Part shown: positions 15,797 to 24,147 of the stretch, in pieces | Position numbering within the stretch: position 1 is the first letter of the stretch | How the letters are laid out: each line of letters opens with the position of its first letter | DNA from: a virus | DNA length: 26,606 bases | Reading direction: 5' to 3' (one strand) | IMG/VR virus record: IMGVR_UViG_3300005830_000042 | Location: 1-26,606 of that record | Program-made: the position numbers and the translations under genes | Notes under the pieces: model-generated | What the model was told of the DNA's origin: nothing | Database searches by the model: none | Seen by the model: the letters and a program-made list of their open reading frames with translations, nothing else

Positions 15797-17745
15797 AACT
15801 CGACTCTTCTCTTACACAGGATAAAGAATATCTTGCACTTCCTCCTATGGAACGTGCAAAGGTAGTGGAATTCCTTGCAAAACAAGACAAGGAAGTAATG
15901 AGTTTGCCTGATGAAGAAAAGATAAAAGTTCTAAATCATTTTGTTAATCTTGGGTCTGCTCAACAGGAACAACCTAAAGTTTCACGTAAAGAATTTGATA
16001 CCACACTAACAACGCCAGAAAAGATTGCACTTGGCGCTGAAAATCTTGCAAATAGAGTTCGCGGATTGTTTCCAAAACCATTGCAAATGGCGCTGCCATC
16101 TCAAGAAACGGCAAATCCGATACTATCAGGAATGGCAACATCTTATCGTAATGTCATTGGCGAAGGATTGTTTCCAAAACAAGGGGAATCTGTTGTCGGC
16201 CAGATGTTAGACCCTGTTGCTTTGGCTGCTGGTGGTGGCGCTGCTGGTTTAACAAAGACAGCACTAACAAAAGTTGCACCAGCATTATCTCCCTATCTTT
16301 CAGGTATAGCTCAAGGAACCGCAGCGGGATTAGGTGCTGCTGGAGTTTCTGGTGGTGATATTGGTGCTGGAGCAGGAATGGGTGCCGGAATAGGTGCCGC
16401 ATTACCTCCTGTATTGCGTGGGGCTGCATGGCTTGCAAAATATCCATATCATCTGGTTGAAAGATTTATCCCTGGCGGAAAAGATAAAATCGCAGGCCGC
16501 GCTCTTAATAAAGCTGCTGGAATAAATCAACAAAAAATAGTTGATGAATTAAAAAGTGCTGGAGATGAGACAACGGCAGGTCAAGCGGCAGTCAATGCAA
16601 ATAGCGCAGAGTTTTCCGCTTTACAAAAAAGAATTGAAAATTTACGTCCAACAGAATATGACAAAATAACACAAACTCAAGAATCTGGAAGGCAACAAGC
16701 ATTGCGTTCCATAGGTAAAGATTCTCCACACCCTGACGCGCCTGCTCCATATATGACAAGTGCTGAAAAAACCAGAGGGAAAATTGCTGAAAGAATGTAT
16801 GGAGATGCTTTTACTGCTGACGACATGAGATTGTCTGCGTTGTTGGCTAAATCAATGCAGGCAAAAGGTGGTATACATCAAGGAACAGCATCGCCAATTC
16901 CTCTTGACCAAAGAATTGTTCCAATTACCAAAAACAAGGTAATCATGGATATTGCAGAACAAGTAAGAATTGAATCTCCCCAATTTGGAGATGAGCCGAT
17001 TAATAACTTGCGCGGTTTGGATAGAATAAAAAAGATGATTGATGCAGATTTATTTGCCATCAGGAATAAACAACCAACGGCTTTGCAGAACGTAACAGAA
17101 GCAAGTCTTAATAATGCAAAATCTCAATTGCTTGAGGCAATGACCTTGCTTAGTCCCAAATATGGCAAAGCGATGGAAGTATTTGGTGAGAGATCAATTC
17201 CGATCAACCAGATGAAAATAGGAAAAATCCTCGAAAATGCACTATCAGGAACAGTTGGGGTTGCTGAACGAGGAACTGTATTTACCAATAAAGTGAATGA
17301 TGCGGCTCGTATAATTGCGAACGAAACAGGTCAAACAAGATACGAAAAATTGTCTGATCTATTTACACCAGAACAGATGGGTAAAGTAAATCGGATCATT
17401 TTTGATCTTAATAGAGATGCAAGGTTTGCAGAATTAGCAAAGAAAGGAATGCCTGCAATTAACAAACAGCTTTCTGATACAAGTCATGAAATAAGACCTC
17501 CTAACTGGCTTGATAGGGGGATGCAAATAGCAAATGCTGTAATCAGAAGAGTGCAGGGAGAAGCTGGGGAAAAATCTCAAATGGAAATTGCAAAGATTAT
17601 GCAAAACCCAAAAATGACTGCAAAGATTATGCAGGCAGCAAGTGATAGTGAGAAAAAAGCACTTATGAGATTAAAAATGTTTATTGAAAAAACACCTTAT
17701 ATTGCTGCATCAATTACGGCAGGAACAAATAATGAGCGCCAGTAG
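15793..17745 (+). CDS. Putative ejection protein, large, 650 aa
   Basis: Largest of the three ejection-type proteins, in the position of P22 gp16. The N-terminus has two short repeats (KEYLALPPMERAKVVEFL; KEVMSLPDEEKIKVLNHF). Residues about 140-215 are strongly Gly/Ala-rich and hydrophobic (AAGGGAAGL; GIAQGTAAGLGAAG; IGAGAGMGAGIGAA), suggesting a membrane-inserting segment. The rest is helical and charged. No lytic transglycosylase or peptidase motif is visible. Its 3' end overlaps the next gene by 14 bases. Confidence 0.65.
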   Translation: MKLDSSLTQDKEYLALPPMERAKVVEFLAKQDKEVMSLPDEEKIKVLNHFVNLGSAQQEQPKVSRKEFDTTLTTPEKIALGAENLANRVRGLFPKPLQMALPSQETANPILSGMATSYRNVIGEGLFPKQGESVVGQMLDPVALAAGGGAAGLTKTALTKVAPALSPYLSGIAQGTAAGLGAAGVSGGDIGAGAGMGAGIGAALPPVLRGAAWLAKYPYHLVERFIPGGKDKIAGRALNKAAGINQQKIVDELKSAGDETTAGQAAVNANSAEFSALQKRIENLRPTEYDKITQTQESGRQQALRSIGKDSPHPDAPAPYMTSAEKTRGKIAERMYGDAFTADDMRLSALLAKSMQAKGGIHQGTASPIPLDQRIVPITKNKVIMDIAEQVRIESPQFGDEPINNLRGLDRIKKMIDADLFAIRNKQPTALQNVTEASLNNAKSQLLEAMTLLSPKYGKAMEVFGERSIPINQMKIGKILENALSGTVGVAERGTVFTNKVNDAARIIANETGQTRYEKLSDLFTPEQMGKVNRIIFDLNRDARFAELAKKGMPAINKQLSDTSHEIRPPNWLDRGMQIANAVIRRVQGEAGEKSQMEIAKIMQNPKMTAKIMQAASDSEKKALMRLKMFIEKTPYIAASITAGTNNERQ

Positions 17746-18025
17746 TACCGGAATGAAAAGATATATCAGGGATGATGGCAATGAGGTATTTGCCGAACAG
17801 ATAGCAACCATATCTGATTATCCCAATCCTGATAATCATCCAAACATAAGGGGCGCAAAAGTATTAACTTTTACGAATGGGCGCGTTGCTAACCTGGTTC
17901 CTTCGTGGGCTGCAAAATATCCGTTGCAGGTTGGTGGATACTTTGTTGCATTCGATATTAATGGGAAAGTAGATGCTATCTATGAACCCGAAGTTAATTT
18001 TAACGCATATTATAAAGCGGGGTAG
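17732..18025 (+). CDS. Phage protein of unknown function, 97 aa
   Basis: ATG 17732 is chosen because AGGAA lies about 7 nt upstream; ATG 17753 (MKRYIRDDG) is an alternative. The protein contains RYIRDDGNEVFAEQIATISD, NPDNHPNIRGAKVLTFTNG, VPSWAAKYPLQVGGYFVAFD and a short beta-rich end. The QVGGYFVAFD-type ending is seen in small proteins encoded just upstream of tail fibres, of unknown function. It overlaps the ejection gene by 14 bases and sits 3 bases before the fibre gene. Confidence 0.6.
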   Translation: MSASSTGMKRYIRDDGNEVFAEQIATISDYPNPDNHPNIRGAKVLTFTNGRVANLVPSWAAKYPLQVGGYFVAFDINGKVDAIYEPEVNFNAYYKAG

Positions 18026-18028
18026 AAC

Positions 18029-19060
18029 ATGGCAGATACAGTATATATTCCAACCGTAACGCTTATCACAGCGGATACGATGAACGACCTGAACAGGTTG
18101 CATTACACCATTCTTGGCGATCCTGCTGACGCCTCTGCCGCACTTACTGGTTTGGGTGTATCAACATATGCCAAGACAATCCTGGATGACACTACGGCGA
18201 CTGCTGCATGTACAACATTGGGCGCAGCAAAACTTGATGCCAATAATGCTTTTACCGGACAGACAGTTACCCAAACACTTAGCACAAATGGGGCTGTAAC
18301 TTATACGATTACAAATGCAAATACCGGGAGTTCTGCTTATGCGATGTTAAAGGCAGCCAGTGATGCAGGGAATGTTTATATACAACAATTTTCTACTGCT
18401 GGAGGTGGGGAGGCTTATTTATATGGGAGTCCTTCTGGCGGACTGGTGGTTGGGGTATCAACTGCAACTGGAATAAAACTGAAGACAAATGCACTGACCC
18501 GTTTTACTGCTGGTTCGGCTGGCCAATGGGGGATAGGAACTTCTCCTGATTATGGTACTTTAGGGCAGTCGTTCAAGTCTGGTGGTACTGGTGCTGCGCC
18601 ATCATGGGGAACCGCAATAGCTCAAGTAGTGAACTATCAAACTGGTGCTGTGGCAACCGGAACGACTAACTTGCCACATGATGATACCATCCCTCAAAAT
18701 ACTGAGGGGGATGAGTATATGACCTTGGCTATAACTCCAAAGGCCACCACAAATAAATTGAAGATTGAGGTAGTATTTCAAGGAACTTTGAATATAAATG
18801 AAATGATGTCAATTGCTTTGTTCCAAGACACTACAGCTAATGCTATTGCGGCAGTTAGTAAAAACATCAGATTAGCGGCTTGTCCTGCTGTTGTTACTTT
18901 TACTCATTACATGAGTGCAGGCACAACCAGCGCAACAACTTTCAAAGTAAGGGCTGGAGGGCAAGCGGGAGCAACGTTAACATTTAATGGTTTAGCAGGG
19001 GGGCGTATATTTGGAGGTGTCGGAGCTTCGTCCATAACTATTACAGAAATTACACCATGA
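18029..19060 (+). CDS. Tail fibre protein, 343 aa
   Basis: Residues 1-45 (VTLITADTMNDLNRLHYTILG, then ALTGLGVSTYAKTI) are the usual virion-attachment start of podovirus fibres, followed by a Thr/Gly/Ala-rich shaft. Residues about 170-195 contain WGIGTSPDYGTLGQSFKSGG, a fibre-end segment found in many phages, and the C-terminal 140 residues (VNYQTGAVATGTTNLPHDD, then TEGDEYMTLAITPKATTNKL) form a beta-sandwich of a type common at phage fibre tips, likely the receptor-binding part. No intramolecular chaperone motif is visible. Its stop overlaps the next gene (ATGA). Confidence 0.82.
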   Translation: MADTVYIPTVTLITADTMNDLNRLHYTILGDPADASAALTGLGVSTYAKTILDDTTATAACTTLGAAKLDANNAFTGQTVTQTLSTNGAVTYTITNANTGSSAYAMLKAASDAGNVYIQQFSTAGGGEAYLYGSPSGGLVVGVSTATGIKLKTNALTRFTAGSAGQWGIGTSPDYGTLGQSFKSGGTGAAPSWGTAIAQVVNYQTGAVATGTTNLPHDDTIPQNTEGDEYMTLAITPKATTNKLKIEVVFQGTLNINEMMSIALFQDTTANAIAAVSKNIRLAACPAVVTFTHYMSAGTTSATTFKVRAGGQAGATLTFNGLAGGRIFGGVGASSITITEITP

Positions 19061-19662
19061 GAATAATACTGTTATTTCTGCTTTTTTCTTCCTATGCACA
19101 AGCAGGAAACTTTACCCTTGGCGTTGGATATTCCCATTTTCAGAAGGCTCCTAGTGGCAACTGGTATGATGAGAAATATTCTCATGATCTCAACATGGAC
19201 TCTCCAAGTGCCACTATACGCTATGACTTTGATGATATTAGCGTAGGGTACATGTACACAGGAAAAGTAACTTCAAACGCCCTGGCCAGAGCTTCTGATT
19301 CAGCTTATTCAGCCAATTCCCCATATCCATTATCCAGTTTTTATGGTACAGGCCATAGCGAGGGCTTCTTTCTTTCCAAGCGGTTTGGCAGTGAATATTA
19401 CTTTTCTGGCGGATTGATGGTTTACCGCTCTACATGGGAAATGGTAGTGCCTGATTTTCGACCTACAATTGATTCTCCTCCGCAATACCTAAAAGTTGAC
19501 CACAAGCCTAGTTGGATGATTCTGCCTATGGTTGGATTGGGATATACAAAAGGCAAATACGCTCTGGAATTGAACTTAATACCAGTCAAGACCTATGGAG
19601 ATGAGTATCCAGCAATTTACAGGGGATATGCAACTAATTTATCGGTACTGTATAAATTCTGA
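19057..19662 (+). CDS. Phage-encoded outer-membrane beta-barrel protein, 201 aa
   Basis: Has a clear signal peptide (basic MR, then IILLFLLFSSYAQA, cleavage after residue 16). The mature 185 residues alternate polar and hydrophobic residues in strand-length blocks (FTLGVGYSHF, SATIRYDF, ISVGYMYTG, GFFLSKRF, YYFSGGLMVYRS, PMVGLGYTK, YALELNLIPV, TNLSVLYKF), about eight strands, and it ends in Phe (YKF), the BAM-targeting signature of outer-membrane proteins. It is translationally coupled to the fibre gene. Possible roles: blocking the fibre receptor (superinfection exclusion), lysogenic conversion like Lom, or envelope weakening at lysis. The role is inference; the OMP architecture is well supported. 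Confidence 0.78.
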   Translation: MRIILLFLLFSSYAQAGNFTLGVGYSHFQKAPSGNWYDEKYSHDLNMDSPSATIRYDFDDISVGYMYTGKVTSNALARASDSAYSANSPYPLSSFYGTGHSEGFFLSKRFGSEYYFSGGLMVYRSTWEMVVPDFRPTIDSPPQYLKVDHKPSWMILPMVGLGYTKGKYALELNLIPVKTYGDEYPAIYRGYATNLSVLYKF

Positions 19663-19663
19663 T

Positions 19664-20020
19664 ATGACTGAGCAAACAAAAAGAATGAGTGACCCGGTTC
19701 TTGCCGAACTTCTCCAGATGGTCACGGAAACGCACGGCATCCTGAAGTCGCACATGCACGACCACGACTTAAACCATCAAATACTGGAATCGAAACTCGA
19801 AGCAGCACACACAGATATTCTGCTGGTGCGTGGCGGCTTTCCCGGTGACGATCCTACTGGGCATCGCATGGCTCATGAGGAGGATATGCGGCGCATCAAA
19901 GCGCGCTCGGACTTCTGGCAGAAGATGAGTTTCGAGATAGGGAAATACGGGCTGCTCGGTTTTCTTGGGTGGGCATGTTACGCACTATGGAATGCTTTTT
20001 TGCACGGGCCGGGAAAATGA
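19664..20020 (+). CDS. Single-span membrane protein of the lysis block, 118 aa
   Basis: ATG 19664 follows the OMP stop by one base; ATG 19685 (MSDPVL) is an alternative start. The first 55 residues are helical with many His residues (ILKSHMHDHDLNHQILESKL), then a DDPTGHRMAHEEDMRR hinge, and residues about 94-113 (KYGLLGFLGWACYALWNAFL) form one membrane helix. It overlaps the next gene by ATGA. Membrane proteins with a coiled N-terminus and C-terminal span in lysis clusters are often holin partners or antiholins, but the family is not recognised. Confidence 0.62.
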   Translation: MTEQTKRMSDPVLAELLQMVTETHGILKSHMHDHDLNHQILESKLEAAHTDILLVRGGFPGDDPTGHRMAHEEDMRRIKARSDFWQKMSFEIGKYGLLGFLGWACYALWNAFLHGPGK

Positions 20021-20196
20021 GCGAAGATAAACCCGAAGAAGATTTGCACATAAAACGGTGCAAAGGCTGTCCTTCATTCGACCAATCCAGGTTGGCTGGT
20101 CATGGGTACTGTCTAGAAGGGCGAACCCCTATGGAGCTTAGCAGGTTGCTCAATAGTGATTCACCTTGCATGTTTTTAGTTGGGGAAAATAAATGA
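20017..20196 (+). CDS. Small four-cysteine protein, 59 aa
   Basis: ATG 20017 overlaps the upstream stop as ATGA. Cysteines 15, 18, 32 and 51 (RCKGCPSFD...GYCLEG...SPCMF, spacing C-x2-C-x13-C-x18-C) suggest a metal-binding or disulphide-bonded mini-domain. The N-terminus is acidic and charged. There is no signal peptide. It overlaps the endolysin gene by 4 bases. I do not recognise a family; a regulatory or chaperone role in lysis is only a guess from position. Confidence 0.55.
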   Translation: MSEDKPEEDLHIKRCKGCPSFDQSRLAGHGYCLEGRTPMELSRLLNSDSPCMFLVGENK

Positions 20197-20567
20197 GCAG
20201 CAGATCACCTGAAGATTTGGCTCCAGAATTACGTGAAATACATAATCAGTTTATTCAAGCCTGCAAACTGGCTGGGCTGGACATTGTAACCATCTGCACC
20301 TACCGGAGCAATGAAGATCAACAGAAGGCATATGATGCGAAACTATCTAACTGCAAACCTGGGCAAAGTAAGCATAACATGGTCAACGCACAAGGCAAAC
20401 CTGCGTCAAAGGCATTTGATGTTGGGGTCATCCGTAACGGGAAATACATTGGAAACGGGAAAGACCCAAACTATCTCTCAGCAGGAAAAATTGGTGAAGA
20501 CCTTGGATTGAAGTGGGCTGGGCGGTGGACTGGTAAACTCAAGGAAGTGGCACATTTTGAATTATAA
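20193..20567 (+). CDS. Endolysin, M15-family peptidoglycan peptidase, 124 aa
   Basis: Cleaves peptide crosslinks of the host wall, as do the L-alanyl-D-glutamate peptidases of the VanY/T5-endolysin type. Metal ligands appear to be H61 (GQSKHN), D76 (KAFDVGV) and H121 (AHFEL), with E118 three residues before the last His as likely general acid/base. Between the first His and Asp there is an extended loop (NMVNAQGKPASK), as in a known phage subgroup. There is no signal peptide or SAR segment, so it should need the holin to reach the wall. It overlaps the upstream gene and precedes the holin. Confidence 0.88.
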   Translation: MSSRSPEDLAPELREIHNQFIQACKLAGLDIVTICTYRSNEDQQKAYDAKLSNCKPGQSKHNMVNAQGKPASKAFDVGVIRNGKYIGNGKDPNYLSAGKIGEDLGLKWAGRWTGKLKEVAHFEL

Positions 20568-20581
20568 TTAAAGGAGAAATT

Positions 20582-20788
20582 ATGATTAAAAAATACATCT
20601 CTGGCGGTATCAAATCTCGCACCTTATGGTTTAACGCTATTATTGCCGGATTTCTGTCTCTTGAGGCTTCATTCGGTATATTACAGCCGTTTATCAGCGG
20701 GGATGTTTACGCATGGAGTTCTATAGTGCTTATTGTTGGGAATAAGATACTGCGCGTTCTGACTACCAAGCCGATTTTAGAAAAATGA
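20582..20788 (+). CDS. Holin-like membrane protein, 68 aa
   Basis: Two predicted membrane spans, residues about 15-37 (LWFNAIIAGFLSLEASFGIL) and 42-60 (VYAWSSIVLIVGNKILRVL), with a basic N-terminus (MIKKY) and C-terminal tail (TTKPILEK). Small two-span proteins with an SRTLWFNAI start lie next to endolysin and spanin genes in many phages and are annotated as holins. A strong AAAGGAG precedes the ATG. It follows the endolysin and overlaps Rz by ATGA. The function, inner-membrane pores at lysis, is inferred from topology and context. Confidence 0.78.
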   Translation: MIKKYISGGIKSRTLWFNAIIAGFLSLEASFGILQPFISGDVYAWSSIVLIVGNKILRVLTTKPILEK

Positions 20789-21285
20789 TGAATCCACTAG
20801 CCATGAAAGCCACTATCTACGCCATTATCGCTTTGGGCGCGTTCTATGGGGGCTACAAGCTACGTGATTTATCGGCTGATGCAGATATAGCCGAGCTTAA
20901 AGAAAATGCCCGTATCGAACGGCTTGCAGCGAGGGAATTGCTTAATAGAGAGGTTTACGAAAATGGCAAACTCAAAGATCAGATACATACACAATCAATT
21001 GAGAATAAGAAAACAATTGAAGCCGCTCATCAGCGGCTTGCTGCTGTTGGGCGGGTGCAGCTCCCCGCAACCTTGTGTGCCGACTATAGTTCACCTGACC
21101 CCACCAGTGGAAGTTCATTCTCCCCTGCCGGAGCCAGGGTACTTCCAGAACAAACTGAAGGACAGGTTGGAAACGCTCAACGAGCAATGGACGAGTTCAT
21201 CGCTGGACTCAAAGCCGATTACGAAGTGATGGATGGCGTGGTAGAGATGTGTCGCATAACAAGCGATTGGGCAGGGCAGTTTTAA
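20785..21285 (+). CDS. Rz: Rz-like inner-membrane spanin, 166 aa
   Basis: An i-spanin: an N-terminal signal-anchor (ATIYAIIALGAFYGGY, residues about 9-24) followed by a periplasmic helical, charged region (ELKENARIERLAARELLNRE; KTIEAAHQRLAAVGRV), which pairs with Rz1 to fuse inner and outer membranes. It is longer than lambda Rz (153 residues) only slightly. An Rz1-type lipoprotein gene is embedded in another frame, the classical overlapping arrangement. Overlap with the holin (ATGA) ties it to the lysis operon. Confidence 0.85.
   Translation: MMNPLAMKATIYAIIALGAFYGGYKLRDLSADADIAELKENARIERLAARELLNREVYENGKLKDQIHTQSIENKKTIEAAHQRLAAVGRVQLPATLCADYSSPDPTSGSSFSPAGARVLPEQTEGQVGNAQRAMDEFIAGLKADYEVMDGVVEMCRITSDWAGQF
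20963..21229 (+). CDS. Rz1: Rz1-like outer-membrane spanin lipoprotein, embedded in Rz, 88 aa
   Basis: Lies wholly inside the Rz gene in a different frame. Residues about 22-32 (LISGLLLLGGC) form a lipoprotein signal with Cys32 as the lipidation site, preceded by a basic N-region. The mature part is Pro-rich (SSPQPCVPTIVHLTPPVEVHS), typical of o-spanins. ATG 20963 has GAGAGG upstream; the frame opens at 20906. Short mature lipoprotein plus embedded position make this a confident call. Confidence 0.85.
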   Translation: MANSKIRYIHNQLRIRKQLKPLISGLLLLGGCSSPQPCVPTIVHLTPPVEVHSPLPEPGYFQNKLKDRLETLNEQWTSSSLDSKPITK

Positions 21286-21300
21286 CTAAGGAGATAAATA

Positions 21301-21771
21301 ATGGCTACAGGTACGATTAAGTGGTTCGCGCAAGGACTGCACGATTTAGGTAATAAAATCCATGACTTGGATACTGATACCTTCATGATGGGTATTGTGA
21401 CTACTGCAACCGTTCCAGCGGTTAATACAGCCGCGCCTCATTGGGGTGGAACAGGAACAACCGACTTTTCTGCTAATCAGGTAGGCACTGGTGGGACGAG
21501 TTATACCGGCCCAAAGACTTGCAGCTCTCCTACTTGGACGTTATCTGCAACTGGCGCGGTTATGGATTGGGCCGACACCAATTTTCAGATGGCGCAGGAT
21601 GCTTCAGGATTTACCGATGGCGCTTATGGAATTATCTACAACAACAGCGATGCCAATAAACGAGCAATCGCCTATATTGAGATTTCCAGTACCGGTACTG
21701 CCTCTTTGGTAACTGGTGCCGTCAATATTAACTTGAGTCCATCTGGTGCATTAAGTCTTTCTCAAGCATAA
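21301..21771 (+). CDS. Phage virion-associated protein, 156 aa
   Basis: Opens MATGTIKWFAQGLHDLGNKIHDLDTDTFMM, followed by a beta-rich, Gly/Thr/Ser-rich body (WGGTGTTDFSANQVGTGGTSY, then DWADTNFQMAQDASGFTDG, AYGIIYNNSDANKRAIAYIE). Proteins with this start occur beside tail-fibre genes in many phages and are presumed structural; no function is known. AAGGAG precedes the ATG. It follows the lysis genes and precedes the large LamG repeat protein, so it probably belongs to an accessory fibre module. Confidence 0.65.
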   Translation: MATGTIKWFAQGLHDLGNKIHDLDTDTFMMGIVTTATVPAVNTAAPHWGGTGTTDFSANQVGTGGTSYTGPKTCSSPTWTLSATGAVMDWADTNFQMAQDASGFTDGAYGIIYNNSDANKRAIAYIEISSTGTASLVTGAVNINLSPSGALSLSQA

Positions 21772-21780
21772 TAGAATAGC

Positions 21781-24147
21781 ATGGCACTTTTTAGTTCCAG
21801 TAATATCTTTCGTTACAAGTTAACGACAGGCGGGATACTTGTTGATTCAAGTGCTTCTGCGCTTGATCTTACTGACCACGGAACTACTGGAAATGCCAAT
21901 GGTTTCCAAGGCGGTACGAATACTGCCGCCCTGTTTGATGCTGGTACAAAGTACCTATCACATGCCAGTGCAGCAACATATAACGTCACCAATCTTACCT
22001 TTGCTGCATGGGTTTATTTTCCAACTGCACTGCCTGGCAGTGTTGGTTACATCTGCCGGAAGTTTGGCGGCTCTGGAAATCGCAGTTATCGTTTCGGGGT
22101 TGACAGCACAGGTAAATTATACTTTCAGAAATCCCATAATGGTTCCACGCTGGAGACCCTTAATGGGACTGCTACTTTATCGACCGCTACTTGGTATCAT
22201 GTTGCTGTTCGATATAATAATACCTCTAAGCTATGTGAATTTTTCATAAATGGCTCGGCAGATAATTCTGCCACTTTCACTAATGCTGGTATTTATGCTA
22301 GTACAGCAGACTTTCTTGTTGGTGGTGATGGCTCAACGGGTAGTCTCAATGGGCGGTTAGATGATCTTTATGGCGAGAATGTTGCAATGTCCGATGCTGA
22401 CTTTGCGGCTTTGTACGCTCTTAGTGAAGATTTCCCACAAACTGTAACCATTGATGGAATCATTGGGCAAGCAAGCGCCTCTGGTTATACCGCCACAGTT
22501 GATAAGCAACTCACCATTACAGCAACGATAGGCCAGGCTACAGCAAGCGGAAATGATGCGTATATTTCCAGCGATTTAACTGTTGATGGCGTAATAGGTG
22601 ACGCTACAGCATCGGGATATACGGCGAGCGTTGATCGTCAAACTACTGTATCAGGTATTATCGGACAGGCGGATGCGTCAGGTTATACAGCAGTAGTTAA
22701 TTTTGGCGTTTTATATTGGGTAGGTGGTACTGGTAATTGGGATCCGGCAACTGAGGATAAAACCAACTTTTCTTTTACATCTGGGGGCGCTGGTGGAGAT
22801 GGATGGCCGAGTATTACGGACAACGTAATCTTTGATTCCAATTCCAACATCCCAGGCGGTGGTGCTTCCTACACTTGTAATTTAATAAATGCAAGCGGTA
22901 CTTATCCATCTCCAGGAACAAGCCTTGGATATTGCAAGAACATTACTCTTGGCAATCCGTCTGCTGGCACTCTGACCTTTGCCAAGCAGACTGGCAGAAA
23001 TAATCTGGTTATTGGTGGGTCAGCAACCATTGAGGCTGGAGTCAGTTTAACTGGTACAGGCGAAGGATGGTTGTTTATTTCCTCTGGCGCTGAAACCTTA
23101 ACCACTAATGCGGTTGCTATCCCATGGGAATTGCTTTTCCGTGGTACTGGAGGATCAATAACTCTTGCGGATAACCTTAATAATACTGGTTCAGCAATCT
23201 GGTTCCAATCGGGAACTTTTTATGGTAATGGCAAGAACATAACCACAGATACAATCACCCTGAAAACGTGGTATACCTTGGATGTATATCCTGGTGCCGC
23301 GTTGTGGAAATGCAATGGATTTTACGTCCTGCCTACAACTGGCGGGTCGGCATACAACACAAACGTTTATCCCCCTGCTACTGCTAGTGATTGGGAAGTT
23401 CGGCTTGAAGGAGTCAATACCAGCGGCATATTATTCGATGATCGCCGCGCCAAGGCTCCTCTGGGTACTCGTTCTTATGGCGTAATCAGTGACAACACCA
23501 CTGGCAGCGGATATGTGGCACTACTCGGTTCTTTTACCCTGGATACCCTTCGCACCATTCGCGCCGATTCCGTGATTCAGGATGGCACAATTCTAGGTTC
23601 TGGATACACTCGCACATTAACTAATTTTGATTGTAGTGGTACAGCAGGACATCTAAACACGTTCCGCCCTTATTCCACCAGTGTTTATACGTTTACCAAG
23701 TCTGGCGGAGGAACTATAACCGGCAACTATATGAGCTTTTCATATTGCACCGGAACCCCGACAAATACTTGGTATGTAGGCTATAACAGCACAAATGGCG
23801 GAAATAATACAAACCTGATATTCGGCAATTTAGTAACGATTACAGGAATTACTGGTGATGCAACAGCATCGGCTTACACTGCCAGCATTGACATTCCAGT
23901 TACCATTACAGGGGTTGTGGGGGATGCGACATCATCAGGATATACAGCAAATCTGGACTTTCAAATAACCATTCCAGGCTCTCTTGCTGAAGCAGTTGCG
24001 TCAGGGTATTTGGCTAATATTGACCAGCAATTTGATGTAAATGGGATAATTGGAGATGTTACGGCTAATGGCTACAGGGCAACAATACTATTCGGCAGAC
24101 CTATGGGAAGGGTCATGGGTAGTAATGTAATCAGGAGAATGCGATGA
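21781..24147 (+). CDS. LamG-domain repeat protein, probable tail fibre/adhesin, 788 aa
   Basis: Residues about 45-212 form a laminin-G/concanavalin-like jelly roll (LTFAAWVYFP; WYHVAVRYNN; LCEFFINGSAD; GRLDDLYGENVAMSDADF), typical of carbohydrate binding. Residues 221-308 hold four 22-residue repeats (consensus VTIxGIIGDATASGYTAxVD). Residues 309-683 are a long beta-rich region starting LYWVGGTGNWDPATEDKTNF, common in phage fibres and adhesins, and probably a beta-helix-like stack. Residues 684-771 carry four more repeats, followed by a basic end (GRVMGSNVIRRMR). Likely binds host surface glycans. No clear Shine-Dalgarno lies upstream, and the ATG follows the preceding stop by 9 bases. Confidence 0.75.
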   Translation: MALFSSSNIFRYKLTTGGILVDSSASALDLTDHGTTGNANGFQGGTNTAALFDAGTKYLSHASAATYNVTNLTFAAWVYFPTALPGSVGYICRKFGGSGNRSYRFGVDSTGKLYFQKSHNGSTLETLNGTATLSTATWYHVAVRYNNTSKLCEFFINGSADNSATFTNAGIYASTADFLVGGDGSTGSLNGRLDDLYGENVAMSDADFAALYALSEDFPQTVTIDGIIGQASASGYTATVDKQLTITATIGQATASGNDAYISSDLTVDGVIGDATASGYTASVDRQTTVSGIIGQADASGYTAVVNFGVLYWVGGTGNWDPATEDKTNFSFTSGGAGGDGWPSITDNVIFDSNSNIPGGGASYTCNLINASGTYPSPGTSLGYCKNITLGNPSAGTLTFAKQTGRNNLVIGGSATIEAGVSLTGTGEGWLFISSGAETLTTNAVAIPWELLFRGTGGSITLADNLNNTGSAIWFQSGTFYGNGKNITTDTITLKTWYTLDVYPGAALWKCNGFYVLPTTGGSAYNTNVYPPATASDWEVRLEGVNTSGILFDDRRAKAPLGTRSYGVISDNTTGSGYVALLGSFTLDTLRTIRADSVIQDGTILGSGYTRTLTNFDCSGTAGHLNTFRPYSTSVYTFTKSGGGTITGNYMSFSYCTGTPTNTWYVGYNSTNGGNNTNLIFGNLVTITGITGDATASAYTASIDIPVTITGVVGDATSSGYTANLDFQITIPGSLAEAVASGYLANIDQQFDVNGIIGDVTANGYRATILFGRPMGRVMGSNVIRRMR
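22441..22704 (+). repeat. Protein-level repeat block A: four 66-bp units
   Basis: Four consecutive units of exactly 22 codons, residues 221-308 of the LamG protein, with pattern [VI]xGxIGxAxASGYTAxV. At DNA level they are divergent, so the repeats are old or constrained at the protein level only. Confidence 0.85.
23830..24093 (+). repeat. Protein-level repeat block B: four 66-bp units
   Basis: Four further units of exactly 22 codons, residues 684-771 of the same protein, with the same pattern (for example VTITGVVGDATSSGYTANLD). The third unit is the most divergent (GSLAEAVASGYLANID). Confidence 0.85.
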
